In this document: in pieces, positions 5,510-5,676 of the stretch
How the letters are laid out: every line of letters starts with the position of its first letter
Position numbering within the stretch: the first letter of the stretch is position 1
Source of the DNA: Devosia sp.
GTDB lineage: Bacteria > Pseudomonadota > Alphaproteobacteria > Rhizobiales > Devosiaceae
Reading direction: 5' to 3'
NCBI GenBank assembly: GCA_028290225.1
Contig: JAQGKH010000222.1
Location: 1 to 5,676, forward strand
DNA length: 5,676 bases
Notes under the pieces: model-generated
Told to the model about the DNA's origin: nothing
Database searches by the model: none
Seen by the model: the letters and a program-made list of their open reading frames with translations, nothing else
Made by a program: the position numbers and the translations under genes

Positions 5510-5676
5510 ACCCCCACCCCTGACCCTCCCCTCAAGGGGGAGGGAGACGCAAGAGCCGCGGGTTTTGGTCGGCGGAGACAAAGAGGCGGCCCGGCGCCGA
5601 CACCTGGCTGGAGCTCACGATCCAGGGCCAGGTCTGGCACGAGCCGGCGGGCACTTGTGCTTCCCTCCCCCCAGGG
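5510..5676. repeat. Composite inverted-repeat element, copy B (cut by window end)
   Basis: A direct repeat of copy A, roughly 85-90% identical by eye over about 160 bases, in the same orientation. The left arm is 5510-5547. The core foldback is kept: CGCCG (5595-5599) with CGGCG (5645-5649), ACCTGG (5602-5607) with CCAGGT (5628-5633), and CTGGA (5608-5612) with TCCAG (5621-5625). The right arm has begun (CTTCCCTCCCC) when the window ends, and it already departs from copy A in its last bases (CCAGGG in place of CTTGAG). Confidence 0.85.

Larger units (their letters stand above)
5140..5676. other. Gene-free, repeat-filled intergenic stretch
   Basis: No credible gene is visible after the operon terminator. 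Open reading frames here, on both strands, have repetitive translations of the PLEGR / PLKGEG / PLRGG kind. These are what the CCCTCCCC-TCAAG-GGGGAGGG hairpin gives when read through, and they should not be annotated as proteins. The stretch consists of a short unique spacer (5140-5180), which includes the perfect palindrome CAGGCGCCTG (5156-5165), followed by the composite repeats listed separately. Confidence 0.85.

Noticed and set aside
4661..5581. 306-codon minus-strand frame spanning atpF and the repeats
   Set aside because: Half is antisense to atpF and half is PLEGR-type read-through of the GC-rich hairpin repeats; it also crosses the operon terminator.
5181..5676. CRISPR array
   Set aside because: Repeats are unevenly spaced, long and partly inverted, with homologous rather than unique sequence between them; there are no cas genes.

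Overview
The window looks like a chromosomal segment of a GC-rich alphaproteobacterium, most likely of the Hyphomicrobiales (Rhizobiales). A Devosia-type genome is my best guess, from memory only. Three things point this way. The F0 ATP synthase genes form their own cluster (atpI-atpB-atpE-atpF'-atpF) with a duplicated, divergent b subunit. A homoserine dehydrogenase gene is followed by a class II fructose-bisphosphatase gene (the hom-glpX order known from this group). The flank carries GC-rich intergenic repeats built on a CCCTCCCC/GGGGAGGG hairpin.

Layout. Bases 1-476 (minus strand) hold the 5' half of glpX, running off the window. Bases 517-2025 (minus strand) hold hom, which carries an unusual N-terminal segment of about 60 residues resembling a small helix-turn-helix DNA-binding domain. 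Bases 2026-2358 are a divergent intergenic region. It has a near-consensus sigma-70 promoter reading right into the ATP synthase operon, a terminator-like hairpin facing hom, and a GC-rich foldback. Bases 2359-5081 (plus strand) are the F0 operon: atpI, atpB (TTG start), atpE, atpF' and atpF. A strong hairpin with a short T tract sits between atpE and atpF'. A 13-bp-stem intrinsic terminator closes the operon at 5104-5139. Bases 5140-5676 contain no credible gene and are filled by composite inverted-repeat elements: two copies of one kind (the second cut by the window end) and an arm with a different core between them.

How the genes fit together. The plus-strand genes encode the membrane sector of the proton-translocating ATP synthase: a, the c ring and the b/b' stalk, plus the assembly factor AtpI. 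The F1 genes are not here, as is normal in this class. The internal hairpin after atpE would be expected to favour c-subunit message over b/b', in line with the many c subunits per complex. The minus-strand pair is metabolically separate: homoserine formation for threonine/methionine, and gluconeogenic fructose-1,6-bisphosphate hydrolysis.

The points most worth a second look are the HTH-homoserine dehydrogenase fusion, which suggests a possible DNA-binding, threonine-sensing enzyme; unusual substitutions at normally conserved active-site positions of GlpX; the atpE-atpF' hairpin; and the composite repeat elements. I found no mobile-element proteins, CRISPR arrays, RNA genes or defence systems. 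All identifications come from reading the sequence; no database search was run.
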